DNA of 25,196 nucleotides from positions 1 through 25,196 of the forward strand of contig JANQBS010000420.1 of assembly GCA_033085395.1 (NCBI GenBank), written 5' to 3'. The notes under the pieces were generated by a model, which saw only the letters and a program-made list of their open reading frames with translations, was not told the origin of the DNA and made no database searches. Every line of letters begins with the position of its first letter. Position 1 is the first letter of the stretch. Position numbers and translations under genes: made by a program. Source of the stretch: Xanthoparmelia taractica (lineage: Eukaryota > Ascomycota > Lecanoromycetes > Lecanorales > Parmeliaceae). This document shows, piece by piece, positions 1-10,469 of the stretch.

Positions 1-28
1 TTTATTAAAAACCCAATGGGAGTATGGG

Positions 29-106
29 ATATCCTATACCTTTCGGTATGGTATTCGAAAAACTGGTCCCATACCATTAAATATACCATACCTTTCCGAC
101 CCGTAG
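29..106 (+). repeat. Terminal repeat, left copy
   Basis: This 78-bp stretch matches the reverse complement of 25119-25196 at about 71 of 78 positions by hand alignment, with no gaps. All seven differences are transitions, as RIP would produce. It contains repeated GGTATGG/CCATACC motifs in both orientations (about 45-51, 69-75, 86-92), which could form hairpins, and a near-palindrome centred on GGATATCC at 27-34. Arrays of short subterminal motifs like these are common at the ends of hAT-type DNA transposons, but I could not identify a family. The match stops abruptly at 106. Confidence 0.85.
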
Positions 107-1238
107 TTTCTGATTAAAGAGCTAGGCTTAAGAGTACAATTATTAAGTTATTAAAGTGTTTAAAGTCATGGTTTCGATTAGAGATGTTTACGGAGAAAGA
201 CTTATATGTAATTATTAGTATCATGAAGAAAGAAGGTGAAGAGGCGCTAGAAAACCTGAAAGAGGCTTCGAACTATTAGTCGAACTGGTTTATAAACAGT
301 CGGACGGTTTAACACTTTAAACGAACTGTGGAAGGTTTAGATAGCTTTAATTTGAACTAGTTCAGGTCTTTGAACGAACTAGTTGAACTATTAAACACGT
401 TGGGCCAGGTGATACCCTATAGTAATCGAAATTTAACTTACTTGTTAAGATATATATACTTGATAATTCGTTTACATAGTCTTCGCTATTTCATCTCGTA
501 TTTTATTTATCTTAATAATACTAGAATACTTACTCTTTAACGATTCTAGATTACTAGTAGAGTTCTAATTAGTTTTATTAGCTAGCTAGATATCGTTATT
601 ATTATCGAGACGATACTATATAATAAAATTATAAAGTACTATTAAGGTGTATTAATTAATTACTTAAGATAATATATTAAGCTCTATAGGCGTCTTAAGA
701 GACCTAAATCGTCTCTTTAAAATATTAAATATTTATTTAATAACGTTTTATAGCTAAGAGTATTATAAATTAAATAGTTTCTTTAAATTTTTAGACTTTA
801 TCTTAATTTATTTCTACTTCTTTAAATAATATTATATATTCTTATATAAAGTTAATAGTTAGTTATAATTAAAGTATTTAGCGTCGACGAGATAGTATTT
901 ATTTATTAATATAGAAAACTCACGATTAATAACTATATCTCTTAACACGATAACGTTATAGACTAATTTCTTTTATCTAGATAAAACGTAATAAAATAGC
1001 ATATTAAATTCACATATAGTTAGAACGTTCTAACTTAGTGTTTTCTTTCTATTTCGCTATAATATATACTTTATAATAGGTACGTGAATAACGATATACG
1101 TATTATTTAGAGTTCTTAAATAGTTATTAAAATAAGAGCTAAATTTTATATTAAAGAAGATTTTTATAGTAATAATATATAAAGCTTTAGATAATTAGAT
1201 AATCTATCTATATAATATATATAATATAGTTAAGACTT
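107..1238. other. AT-rich, RIP-mutated DNA
   Basis: There is no intact gene. Up to about 430 the base composition is less extreme, and a plus-strand frame from about 225 reads as charged, Leu/Glu-rich protein broken only by TAG/TAA codons. Each of these would be CAG/CAA before C-to-T mutation, which suggests a RIP-killed reading frame of unknown identity. From 430 to 1238 the sequence is strongly AT-rich, most remaining C lies in CpG or CpT, and I recognise nothing in it. Confidence 0.6.
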
Positions 1239-1243
1239 TATAA
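1239..1243. repeat. Target site duplication TATAA (left)
   Basis: These five bases directly before the 5' LTR are identical to 7733-7737 directly after the 3' LTR. Ty3/Gypsy integrases make duplications of this length. Confidence 0.85.
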
Positions 1244-1451
1244 TGTTACGAGTGTGACGGCCACATAGGCCTACAATATCAAGTCGGCTTACCTTCCCAA
1301 TTGGGACTACGGCTTACCTTTCCAATTGGGACTAGCCCCTACAGGCCTTGGCGTCCCTCATAGATATTTCTTCCCAGCTAGATAGTTCCTTCTTAGACTT
1401 AATTTATTCGTTACACACTATTATTAACTTATTCTAATTGCAGTTCTAATA
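1244..1451 (+). repeat. 5' LTR
   Basis: It begins TGTTACGAG and ends TTCTAATA. The right copy ends TAACA, so the canonical CA terminus has become TA here by a C-to-T change. It is exactly 208 bp, like the 3' LTR, and differs from it at about 19 positions by hand count, all transitions. A 25-bp tandem duplication containing CCAATTGG occupies 1285-1334. Confidence 0.93.
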
Positions 1452-1568
1452 TTAAATTAAGTCTTATCTTCTTATTACGCTCGTAAGACGTATAAGCTAA
1501 AAGAATTTATTTATGATATAGTCGACGACTTCGAAAGATACTGACACGCACTATCTCAGATATCTCTT

Positions 1569-1670
1569 AAATTATACGAACGTACTATTAGAAGATCTAA
1601 ATTATACGAACGTACTATTAGAAGATCTAAATTATACGAACGTACTATTAGAAGATCTAAATTATACGAA
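1569..1670. repeat. 30-bp tandem repeat, 3.4 copies
   Basis: Three identical 30-bp units (1569-1598, 1599-1628, 1629-1658) are followed by a partial fourth. A related fragment recurs near 1733. The units lie in the leader of the retrotransposon just inside the 5' LTR. The copies are identical although the surrounding DNA is heavily mutated. Confidence 0.95.
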
Positions 1671-3428
1671 ATTATTAAAGACTTGTTAATAAGCGAGATT
1701 AAAGAAATTATAGTAAGGTAGCTCTTAAATTATACGAAATGTCTCCTTATAATTAAACATTAATAATATAACACAATCTTAATACCTATTTAATATTCGA
1801 CCTCGCGACGCGACTATAAATTACGCGATTAATCTATTAATTAATATACTCTAAATATATTTCTAATACGATCTAGTCGTTTCATTATTAATTAGTATAG
1901 CAATTAGAGTCGTGCATATACGCTAATAAGAATTACTTATATAACTTACTTCTCAACGCCTCGTACTAATAGAACGTTCTCTAAAGTCTATTCGCCTATA
2001 AGTATACTTTATTTAAATAATTATTATTAATATTATAATCAATCTAAGATACTCACTATAAACTTAGTTAAGTTTATTCTTATCGTATTAATTTTGATCT
2101 CGATTCGAGCGAGTTTCGTATAAAAAAGTAATTCTATTTAAAAGTTCGAATAAAACTATCACTTTCTTATAAAATCAAACGATATCTTAATATCACTTAC
2201 TTGACAATCTATTTATAATCTTTATAGAATATCTCGAAATACGAAGTAGGGCGTAGAGGGTTTTTAGGCGAGCATCGATCTCGTAATCTATTCCACGCTA
2301 TTTCTTAACTTAAAACGCCACCTTAAAAATACTTTAAATCGACGGGTGTCTATATTATTTAAAAACATCTTTCGCGCGCCCGAGAATCTCACCTCCGCCT
2401 AAAATATAGTTATTTAAAAATAGCTAATTTAGTGAATTAATACGAATTCTAAAGAGTTTCTAATTATTTTAAATAAGCTTCGTGAATAGCGCGATCTCGA
2501 GGTGAAAGTTACTTAATTATATAACTCTCTACTTAAAGAAAATTCGAATTATAAACTAAAATATAAGAAAGAATAAAAGAAGAAGAAGAAGATTAGAATT
2601 ACACTCAATCGAGTTTAATTAGCCCGTAATCATTTATAATAATAAATATAGAATCTTTAATATTAACTTCGAAGATCTCGTAAGAGATCTATTAATTCGA
2701 TATAGATTTAAACTTTAGCTAGACGCTTTAAAAAGTTTTCTTATTCTTTAATATTAATTGATAAAAAGGAATCTTAATAAAATAACTAAATTAGTTAAAT
2801 ATCTAATAAGTTAAAGATTAATTAAGATTATTTTGATAATAAGATAGCTAGAATCGCTTACGTTAAGTTACGCACTAATAAAAAAGTAGCTAAAGTTATC
2901 TATACTCGATTTTATCGTCTAAGCTCCGATCTCTATTAAATTATTAATAAGATTCTAGACGATCTATAGAAATTATTTGAGAACTCGAATTATAAAGTAA
3001 ATAGAGCTCGCGAGTATAAGGTCTTAAAATAGAAAGATCTCTTATTTAGCGACTTCTATTAAAACTTTAAACGTCTCGCTATAGAATTAAATATATCGAA
3101 TAAAGCCCAACTTCGAGATATAAATAAAAAGCTCGTTTCTTATCTTCGCACGACCTAGACTAACTTCTCTATCGAGTTTATTACGATATTCGCTCTAAAA
3201 ATATTCTTAACTCGAATAAATAATAAGTATTATATTATATATTAAGAAAAGATAGTTAAGAAGATTAAGAACGTAATAAATAAGATACGAGTCTCTAAGC
3301 GTGTAACGTTTACATCTAATTCTACAAATATCTTCTTTTCTTAAACGAATCTAATTTCTCGACGTCTCTTCTCTTTCGCTATAAAGCAATAATAACAAAA
3401 AACTATTAAGAATTAAAAGAAAGATATC

Positions 3429-3790
3429 TACTATATTTATTATAAGAAGAAACACTTATTATTCGCTTATTTAGAACGTCGATCTCCTTATCGAATTAAC
3501 GAGATAAAAAATTAGAATAAAGAGAGTTTCGTGAAATCGAAGTCGAAATAATTCGATTTAAGAAACTCGTAATCTCATTTATAATTACGAATTAAGATAA
3601 GATTCTATCTTTATATAATCTAGAGAGGCTCGACGTAAATTATTCGTAGTTAAATCGTTTCTAGCTTAAGAAAGTCTAACTTCTCAAGAAAAGATCTATT
3701 ACGTTTAAATCCTTATCGATATAGAGACTATCGAGTACACGTTTATTAATAAACGTCTAGTTCACGAGATTTATTAATTGCTAGATATAT
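3429..3790 (+). pseudogene. Gag zinc knuckle and protease remnant
   Basis: The frame near 3429-3475 keeps the spacing of a retroviral-type CCHC knuckle followed by an Arg/Pro stretch, but its cysteine codons now read Tyr. Near 3710-3770 a frame resembles the retropepsin active-site region followed by the INKRLVHEI-type segment typical of Ty3/Gypsy elements. Stops and lost residues make both non-functional. The boundaries are approximate. Confidence 0.6.
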
Positions 3791-4614
3791 AATTCGTTTC
3801 TCTTACGAAGTCTAAACTAATTTAAGACTATAATAAGTAACTTAATAAGAAACTTATTACGTACGCTATATATTTAAATCTTATTCTTTCGAGATATAAG
3901 AAACTTATAATCTCAATGCTTATAGCGAATTTAAAATAATATATAGTTATTCTAAATAAACTCTAAATAAATCGCTTTAATATACTTCTAGATATAAGTA
4001 ATAATTTTATTCTCTTCTGAGATTATTCGTTATAAACTTCTTTTATTTTTATTACTCATCTCTTTATAAAATCGACGCCCTCGATTAAGACTTTTAAATT
4101 AATTTAATCTCGATTAAAGATTCTCACTCGCCTATAATCTACGCCTAAGAACTATTTATTCTCTATTTATAGTATCGCTATTATTTTCTTTACGATATTA
4201 ATTAAATAGACGAAGTATTCTAAGACTTAATTATTCGCGATATCGATAAAAGATATCGATCGAGATATAGTATATAACGCTAAGTCTAGAGCGAAAGAAA
4301 TTAATCTTTCTTTAATAAAGATTACTATCTAGAATCTAAACAATATTAAGAAGCTACTTTCTTCTTAATATTAGAAATTTTTAGACGTCTTTAATCGTTT
4401 TAAAATTAATTAGCTCTCTTCGTATCGCCCTTATAATTATAAAATCGAGTTTATTAATAACTTTAAGTCGTCTTAAAGTCGCGTCTATTATATATCTCTT
4501 TATAAGCTTTAGAAAATTAAAGAGTATCTAATAGATAATCTATTTAAGAGCTTTATCACTTCTAGTAAGACTTCTTATTCGTTATTAATTCTATTTATTT
4601 TAAAGGTCAACGAT

Positions 4615-5725
4615 AATCTTCGTTTCTATATAAACTATCGAAAATTAAATATTATAATAAAACGTAATCGATATTCACTCTCTCTAATAGAGGAAGTTAT
4701 TAATAAAATTAAGAAATATCGATATTTTATTCGTCTAAATATTATCGCCGTATTTAATAAATTACAAATAAATCCCGATAATAAGAATTATATAATCTTT
4801 ATTATAGCTCTCGAAGCGTATAAGTATTAAGTATTACCCTTTAAACTAACAAATGAACCGAGTACTTTCCAGCAATATATTAATAATATTCTATTCGATT
4901 TTTTAAACGACTTCTATTAAGTCTATCTAGACGATATTCTTATCTATAGTCGAACGAAGACGAAATATTAAAAGCACGTTAAATAAGTTCTTTAACGCCT
5001 ACGAGAGACTAATCTATAAACTAATATCAAGAAATACGAATTTGATATCGAAGAAATCGTATTTCTAAGAATTATTATATTAGGAACTAATCTACGAATA
5101 AACTCTTATAAGATCGAGACTATACTTAATTAAAGTATTTCTACGAACTTAAAAAAGATTTAAGACTTTATAAGATTTATAAACTTCTATCGACGCTTTA
5201 TTTATAAGTTTTCCAAGTTAATTAAATCTCTAATTAATCTTATAAAGAAGAATATTTCCTTTATCTAAAATAAAGTCTACGCTAAGTCGTTCGAAGACCT
5301 CAAATAACGTATAATCACTATTTTATTCTTACGTTATTTTGATTTTAAACGTTAAACTATTCTTAAGATCAATTCTTTTAACTATATACTAAGAGATATC
5401 TTATTTTAATATAACGATAATAAAGTTCTATACTTGATAATATTCTATAGTAAGAGTATAATTCCAACGAAATATAATTATTATATTTATAATAAGAAAT
5501 TGCTAGTAATTATCCGATACTTCGAATATTAGCGACTAGAATTAGAATATATCGAGTTATCTATTTAAGTGTTCACTGATTATTAGACCTTAAAAACCTT
5601 TATAGAAAATAGGAAGCTTACGCGACGTTAAGCTTATTATCTAGATATTCTATCTAAATTTAACTTCTAGATTATATTTTATGCAAAAATAATTAATAGC
5701 AAAGCCGACGCCCTAATAAGAATAT
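4615..5725 (+). pseudogene. Reverse transcriptase and RNase H remnant
   Basis: Translation recovers the Ty3/Gypsy reverse-transcriptase core in order: an LRF-x(2)-NYRKLN segment near 4620, the R-YSLSLIEEVI segment near 4670, PF-LTNEPSTFQQYINN near 4840-4885 and the catalytic VYLDDILIYS box near 4920-4950. Near 5566-5725 a frame matches the RNase H end, including a TD-x-LKTF segment, ENRKLTRRQ and NSKADAL. Stops replace Trp and Gln codons throughout, as RIP would do. Confidence 0.88.
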
Positions 5726-6039
5726 TATTATTTATCTTAGCGAACAAAGTTAATAAAAGAAGTTAATATTAATATTAGACGATTCTCATCTTGAATCGCG
5801 TTTAAATTCGAGTTATAGAAGTCAAAGAAAGCTTATTTAAACAAATTTATAAGGTTAATTAAAAAGACTCTATATGTAACGAATTTCGTAAAGTAATAAG
5901 TTATAATTAGATTAAACTTTATAATTACACGCTAAGTCGATATTATATTATTAATAAAGTTCTCTTTAAGAACGAACTACTATAGATTTCGATTAAGTTT
6001 TATATGAAGCTATTAAAGAAAGTTTATAATTAATCTTCT

Positions 6040-7310
6040 AGCGATCACCTAGAAACACGAAGAACGATTAATTTACTTCTACGTTATTACTATTAATCTA
6101 ACTACGTTAAAACGATTCAACAATATATTCGTAACTACTATTACTATCAACGTAGTAAAGCCCCACGAAATAAAACAAATGAACTATTAATATTACTTTC
6201 AATTCCTTAAGGCCGCTAATAAGACGTTTCTATAATTTTATTATCGATCTATTACTATTAGACGATTTTAACACTATCTATATCCTTATATATCGTCTTA
6301 TAAAGAAACGTTACTACGTATCGTATTATTAAGAAAATAACGATTATTTATTAGAGAAACTTATTTAAATTCTTATATGAAATCTCTTTCGATTACAGGA
6401 GTTATTATATTCTCTTACATTAGATAGAGATATATAATTTATATCTACGCTCTGAAAAAGTCTCTATAAGCGACTACGCATTAAGATTAACTTATTTATT
6501 ATATATTATTCCGAGACGAATAATTAGATCGAGAGGGCTAACTAGAATATAAAGCGATGTCTTCGTATCTATTATAATTACTTATAAGACGATTAAGTCA
6601 AATAAATCCCTATAATCGAATTTAATAATAATAACAACACCTTATTCGCTATATCCCTCACTCTCTTCTACTTTAATCGAGGTTTTCACCCTTATATATC
6701 TTTCGATTAGAATTACACTTTCTACGAGATTATACGCGAGCGTTTATAAGTCTTAAAAATAAAAGATATCACGATTAAGATAAAGAAGATTTTAAAATTT
6801 AAACGATTATAATTAGAAAAAACACGTAGAGTTATAAAGATATAGATAAATAAATATTATAAGGAGATCACTTACGATGTGAGTGACTAGACTTAGCTAT
6901 CGTTTAAAAATATTAGAATTAAACGCTTTTATAAGAACCTTAAAGATAAATAACTCGATTTATATAAAATTCTTAAAAAAGTCGATATCTTATATCGTTT
7001 AGAACTCTCTTATAGTATAAGAATCTATCTTATCTTTAGTCTTAAGGTGCTTAGATTTACGACTATAAACTCTCTATTAGAATAGAAGCACAATTTTTTT
7101 AAATCTATAATAACTAACGAGAAAGAGTTATAAAACGTGCATAATATATTAAACTTTAGGCGTTACTATAAGCGACTTTAATATAAAATTAAATAAATCG
7201 ATTTAAATAAAGATAATAACTAATATTATGCGAATTAAGATAAGTTCGAAAACTTTAAGAAAGTAATAAATAAATTTTATAGATAATATCTCAATAAACC
7301 GCGCTAGGCT
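6040..7310 (+). pseudogene. Integrase and chromodomain remnant
   Basis: About 6040-6170 resembles the integrase N-terminal zinc-binding segment ending QRSKAPR, with its cysteines changed to Tyr. The frame from about 6200 resembles the start of the catalytic core. About 6830-6910 resembles the segment that links integrase to the chromodomain. From about 7090 a frame contains PPIIIND, the RRYYKRL-YKIK segment and an NFKKVINKFYR-like tail, as in chromodomains of fungal chromoviruses. These domains guide integration into heterochromatin in the family. All parts contain stops. Confidence 0.8.
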
Positions 7311-7524
7311 CAATAGAGAACCAGACTACGATTAACTTTTACTTATTATTTAAGGCCTATTCGTTAGCACTACGATATACTTAACTCGACTCAATTAAGC
7401 TCCGAGCGCCTCACACCTCGTCCCTACACCAGTATACGTTCCTTCTAAGCGTTCTTAATCGTTTCTACATATAAATACTATTCTTCTATAGCGCTAAGAT
7501 ATCGCTATTTAAGGAAAGAGATAA

Positions 7525-7732
7525 TGTTACGAGTATAACAATCACATAGGTCTACAACACCAAGTCGGCTTATCTTTCCAATTGGGACTACGGCTTACCT
7601 TTCCAATTGAGACTAGCCCCTACAGGCCTTGGCGTCCCTTATAGATATTCCTTCCCAGCTAGATAGTTCCTCCTTAGACTTAATTTATTCGTTACATATT
7701 ACTATTAACTTGTTCTAATTGCAGTTCTAACA
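7525..7732 (+). repeat. 3' LTR
   Basis: This 208-bp copy begins TGTTACGAG and ends TTCTAACA, giving the full TG...CA ends and a TGTTA/TAACA inverted terminus. The 25-bp internal tandem duplication seen in the 5' LTR is also present (7566-7615), so it predates insertion. A purine-rich tract precedes it. Confidence 0.93.
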
Positions 7733-7737
7733 TATAA
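7733..7737. repeat. Target site duplication TATAA (right)
   Basis: Exact partner of 1239-1243, confirming insertion of one element rather than recombination between two. Confidence 0.85.
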
Positions 7738-8190
7738 TAGTATCGACTAATAATCTCGTCTAAGTGTTGAAAGTAATTATATAGATAGTTATTACTTAGA
7801 TTATAATCTACTACCTCTATAAAGATAGCGAGTTTCTTCGTAATTTCGATTATACGTGATAATATTAACTCGATATAACTAAATAGTTAATTCTAAAGCT
7901 TAGTTAGCGTATAGAAAGATATACGAAAAGTCGTCTAAACGTTTAATGTATATCTATAATAAAGAAGTTCTTATATATATAGATAATTAATAAGAATAGA
8001 GATTCGACGCGATTTCTTATTAAAATAAAAGAAATAATAGATAATAATAATTAGAATAGTTGAGATAGCGACTTCTTTAGTTAACTAACTATTATTCTTA
8101 TTTATATTCATTATATATAACTATAAATAACTCTATTTCGACCTTGAATTTAGCAATTTAAGTACTTTCTTAGCGTATATTTATTAGAAA
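7738..8190. other. AT-rich, RIP-mutated DNA
   Basis: This continues the AT-rich sequence that was split by the retrotransposon. I recognise no gene or repeat family. Composition changes sharply to normal near 8190, which I take as the left edge of the gene island. Confidence 0.6.
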
Positions 8191-8603
8191 ACAAGGCCTC
8201 CCCCCTAGTTCTCATAAGAATCAAAATAAACCCTATAAAGTCGATTCTTGGCAAAAGGAAATATATGCTTTATAAGCATATGTGACGAGAATCTAGTTAT
8301 CAAACGCAGTACTCGTTTGGGTGTACTGAAATGTTGAAAATGTGGGTGAAAATGTGGCTAAAAAGTGGTCGCCAAAGGGGCCCTAAGGTGGGGAAAGCCA
8401 CGTAAGCCGAATATTCTGGGAGCTCGGTGCTCTACGAAGTAGAGAATCTCTTAATGTGAGCCTTACAAATTCAAAGAATGCATTTTCCGAAATTGACAAA
8501 ACACAGAATGTGTATAGTCGTTGCCAAGGGATGTATATGAGAGCACGACCTGTAAGCAATCGAACTCAGATGATTCCTCTCATGCCCGTTGCAACCACCT
8601 TCT
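8191..8603. other. 3' flank of the permease gene
   Basis: No gene is seen. It holds a perfect inverted repeat at 8263-8281 (8-bp stem, 3-base loop), a 12-bp tandem duplication at 8335-8358 and a second small hairpin at 8430-8444 (6-bp stem, GAA loop). These could be transcript-end structures or debris at the edge of the repeat block. Confidence 0.4.
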
Positions 8604-10469
8604 CTACAATGCGTTACTCTCACAAGTGAAAACACCACCAACAGCACCGGCCTTGTAGTTGTCCACAATGCTCTGGCATGTAGCCTGAAAGAAGATCAGT
8701 TAGTGTATGTAAGCTCCAATACCAAAGAAGAGAACGCTCACATAGGTTCCAGCAGTCAACATGAAAAGACCGATACCGATGAGTATAACGTTCAAAAAAA
8801 GACCAGATATACCCCGGATACCTCGATTTGAAAGCCACCCAGTGCCATAATCAGCGCGGCGCATCCTCACGTAGGCAGTGCCCCAGAAGATGAAGCCGAA
8901 GAACGAGTCAAAGAGCGAACTCATCAAGGACAACAAGTCCGAGAAGAACGGAATGACTTCGGCGATGATGAAAGCCACGATCCAAGTACCCGCCAGGATA
9001 CCGGCCCATGTCGCCCACCCAAGGACGGTATGGTTTCCCTTGTGGCGCGTACCCTCAAAGATCCTGAAGAAGACGAAGCGGGCGGACACAGAGGCGTAGA
9101 GGACGCCCAAGAAGATCAGGGTTGGAATCATGAATGAGAATGCCACTTTTTTGTATAGGTCATTCCCAAGCGATCCAAAAGCAGGAGCTGTGTTGTATTG
9201 GGTCCCGGTGTAGACGTACACGATTGATGCGGTCAAGGAGAATACAATGATCTCGCAAATGGTGACGGCCCAGAGCGCCTTTGGAAAATCCTTGGGTGCC
9301 TTCATCTCAGCTATAAAACTTGGTATAGTGATTTGACCAATGAAGGTGTAGCTAATGTTCAGAAAGGCGTTCATTCCGCTGACGAAACTCGTCCCTGCAG
9401 CTGGAATGACCAAGACAATGGGATTCCCAACCAACGAGCCGGTTTTGCCGCCCGTATTATAACCGAGTGGGTGGGCTTCAATTCCAGCGAAGATTGCGGC
9501 CAAAAGGACGGAGACGAACGTGAAAACAGCCGAGAGGGTCGCAAGCTTCGAAAGAGTATCGAAAGTCCTAGGAAGAGAGCAGACGAAGGAAAGGACTGCC
9601 CAAATTGCGGAAAAGCCAACGGTGCATACTGCCCCACCGCTCATGGTGTTCAGGTATTTGGCGCCAATTAGAACGTGGAGACCCTGAGTTCATCAGCAAG
9701 GGAAAACTGACGGCACTGCTCCTGAACCTTACCTGGATGAAGGTGTTGTTGAGCAAGAACATGGCTGCGGTAATGTACCAGACCCATGTCCATCCGAAGT
9801 AGAGCATTTGACCTACATCACAGACGTCTCGGAGTTCAGGATGACGCAGACAGAATTCCCTTGAGAGGATGTAAGCGCGGAGTCCAAGCCTACGAAGTAG
9901 GGCAGAACAGTGACGTACCAAACAATCAAGGATGTGTACAGCACGGACATCGCAACGACCACCGTGACAATGAGACCGGGGACCAATCCCAAAACAGAGT
10001 AGGAGTAAGGGAACGACATGATAGCCAAACAGATATACTCTGAGAAGAGCAGCGCAGCAGTCTGTCACCACTTGTCAGGATATAGGTCGACTTGACTCTA
10101 AACGAAGAGGGCATATTGGGGGGCCTCTGCGTTGCCCACGCAAGCCTTCGTTGCGGCTTGTCATAGATATTCCTGGTACTTTGAGGAGAATAACAAGGTG
10201 ATGGAGAAGGACCAAACTACCTTTTGCCACGAGCATGTTCTGTACTTTATGGAGTTGGTTGCTTCGAGCTCTAATTGTTTCCCCACGTCCAATTGGGAGT
10301 CTTGGTCAGAGTCGCCGCCCATGATCCCAGCTATCCTGCTCATTTTGCGACCTCCCTTTTCCCCATTGCTTTCCGCGTCATAGTACTGACCGTCCGCCTT
10401 AGTGGCTGAGCTTGGGTCAATTTCGTGGATAGCATTGTCGACGTTGCGACCTTTCTTGCCTAACGCCAT
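8604..10469 (-). CDS. Neutral amino acid permease, Mtr-like (AAAP family)
   Basis: This multi-pass plasma-membrane transporter probably imports neutral or aromatic amino acids by proton symport, as known for Neurospora Mtr. Five exons on the minus strand: 10469-10221, 10061-9919, 9859-9733, 9683-8742 and 8684-8604. Introns are 159, 59, 49 and 57 bp, all GT-AG, and the sum is exactly 513 codons plus stop. The N-terminal 75 or so residues are hydrophilic. Then follow the family segments YRTCSWQKTAALLFSEYI, AIMSFPYSYSVLGLVPG, FCLRHPELRDVCDVGQ (132-148), FLLNNTFIQG, and FIGQITIPSFIAEMKAPKDF in the middle, with about 11 hydrophobic segments overall. The C-terminus CQSIVDNYKAGAVGGVFTC is typical and is reached only by splicing the last intron. 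No residue is obviously missing. Substrate choice is inferred from the family only. Confidence 0.94.

Larger units (their letters stand above)
1244..7732 (+). mobile_element. RIP-inactivated Ty3/Gypsy chromovirus retrotransposon
   Basis: This is a structurally complete 6489-bp element: 208-bp LTRs, a TATAA target duplication, and a purine-rich tract (about 7511-7524) just before the 3' LTR. In-frame but stop-riddled remnants occur in Ty3/Gypsy order on the plus strand: a gag zinc-knuckle-like segment near 3429-3475, protease near 3710-3790, reverse transcriptase about 4615-4950 ending in YLDDILIYS, RNase H about 5560-5725, integrase zinc-binding segment and core about 6040-6700, and a chromodomain about 7090-7310. 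Stops are TAA/TAG, and the zinc-binding Cys codons of the integrase now read Tyr, both expected from C-to-T and G-to-A changes. The chromodomain identifies it as a chromovirus. No frame is open, so it cannot encode its own proteins. A primer-binding site could not be identified. Confidence 0.93.

Noticed and set aside
1452..1475. tRNA primer-binding site after the 5' LTR
   Set aside because: The sequence is too AT-rich and mutated to assign to any tRNA.
1569..1670. CRISPR-like array
   Set aside because: The 30-bp units are directly adjacent with no spacers and the genome is fungal; it is a simple tandem repeat.
8185..8195. Shared AAAACAAGGC at both borders of the gene island (also near 23903) as an insertion-site duplication
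   Set aside because: The match is only about ten bases, does not sit at a defined element end, and is likely chance.
8604..10469. Permease as a frame-broken pseudogene
   Set aside because: The separate open frames join through GT-AG introns with matching phases into one full-length family protein.
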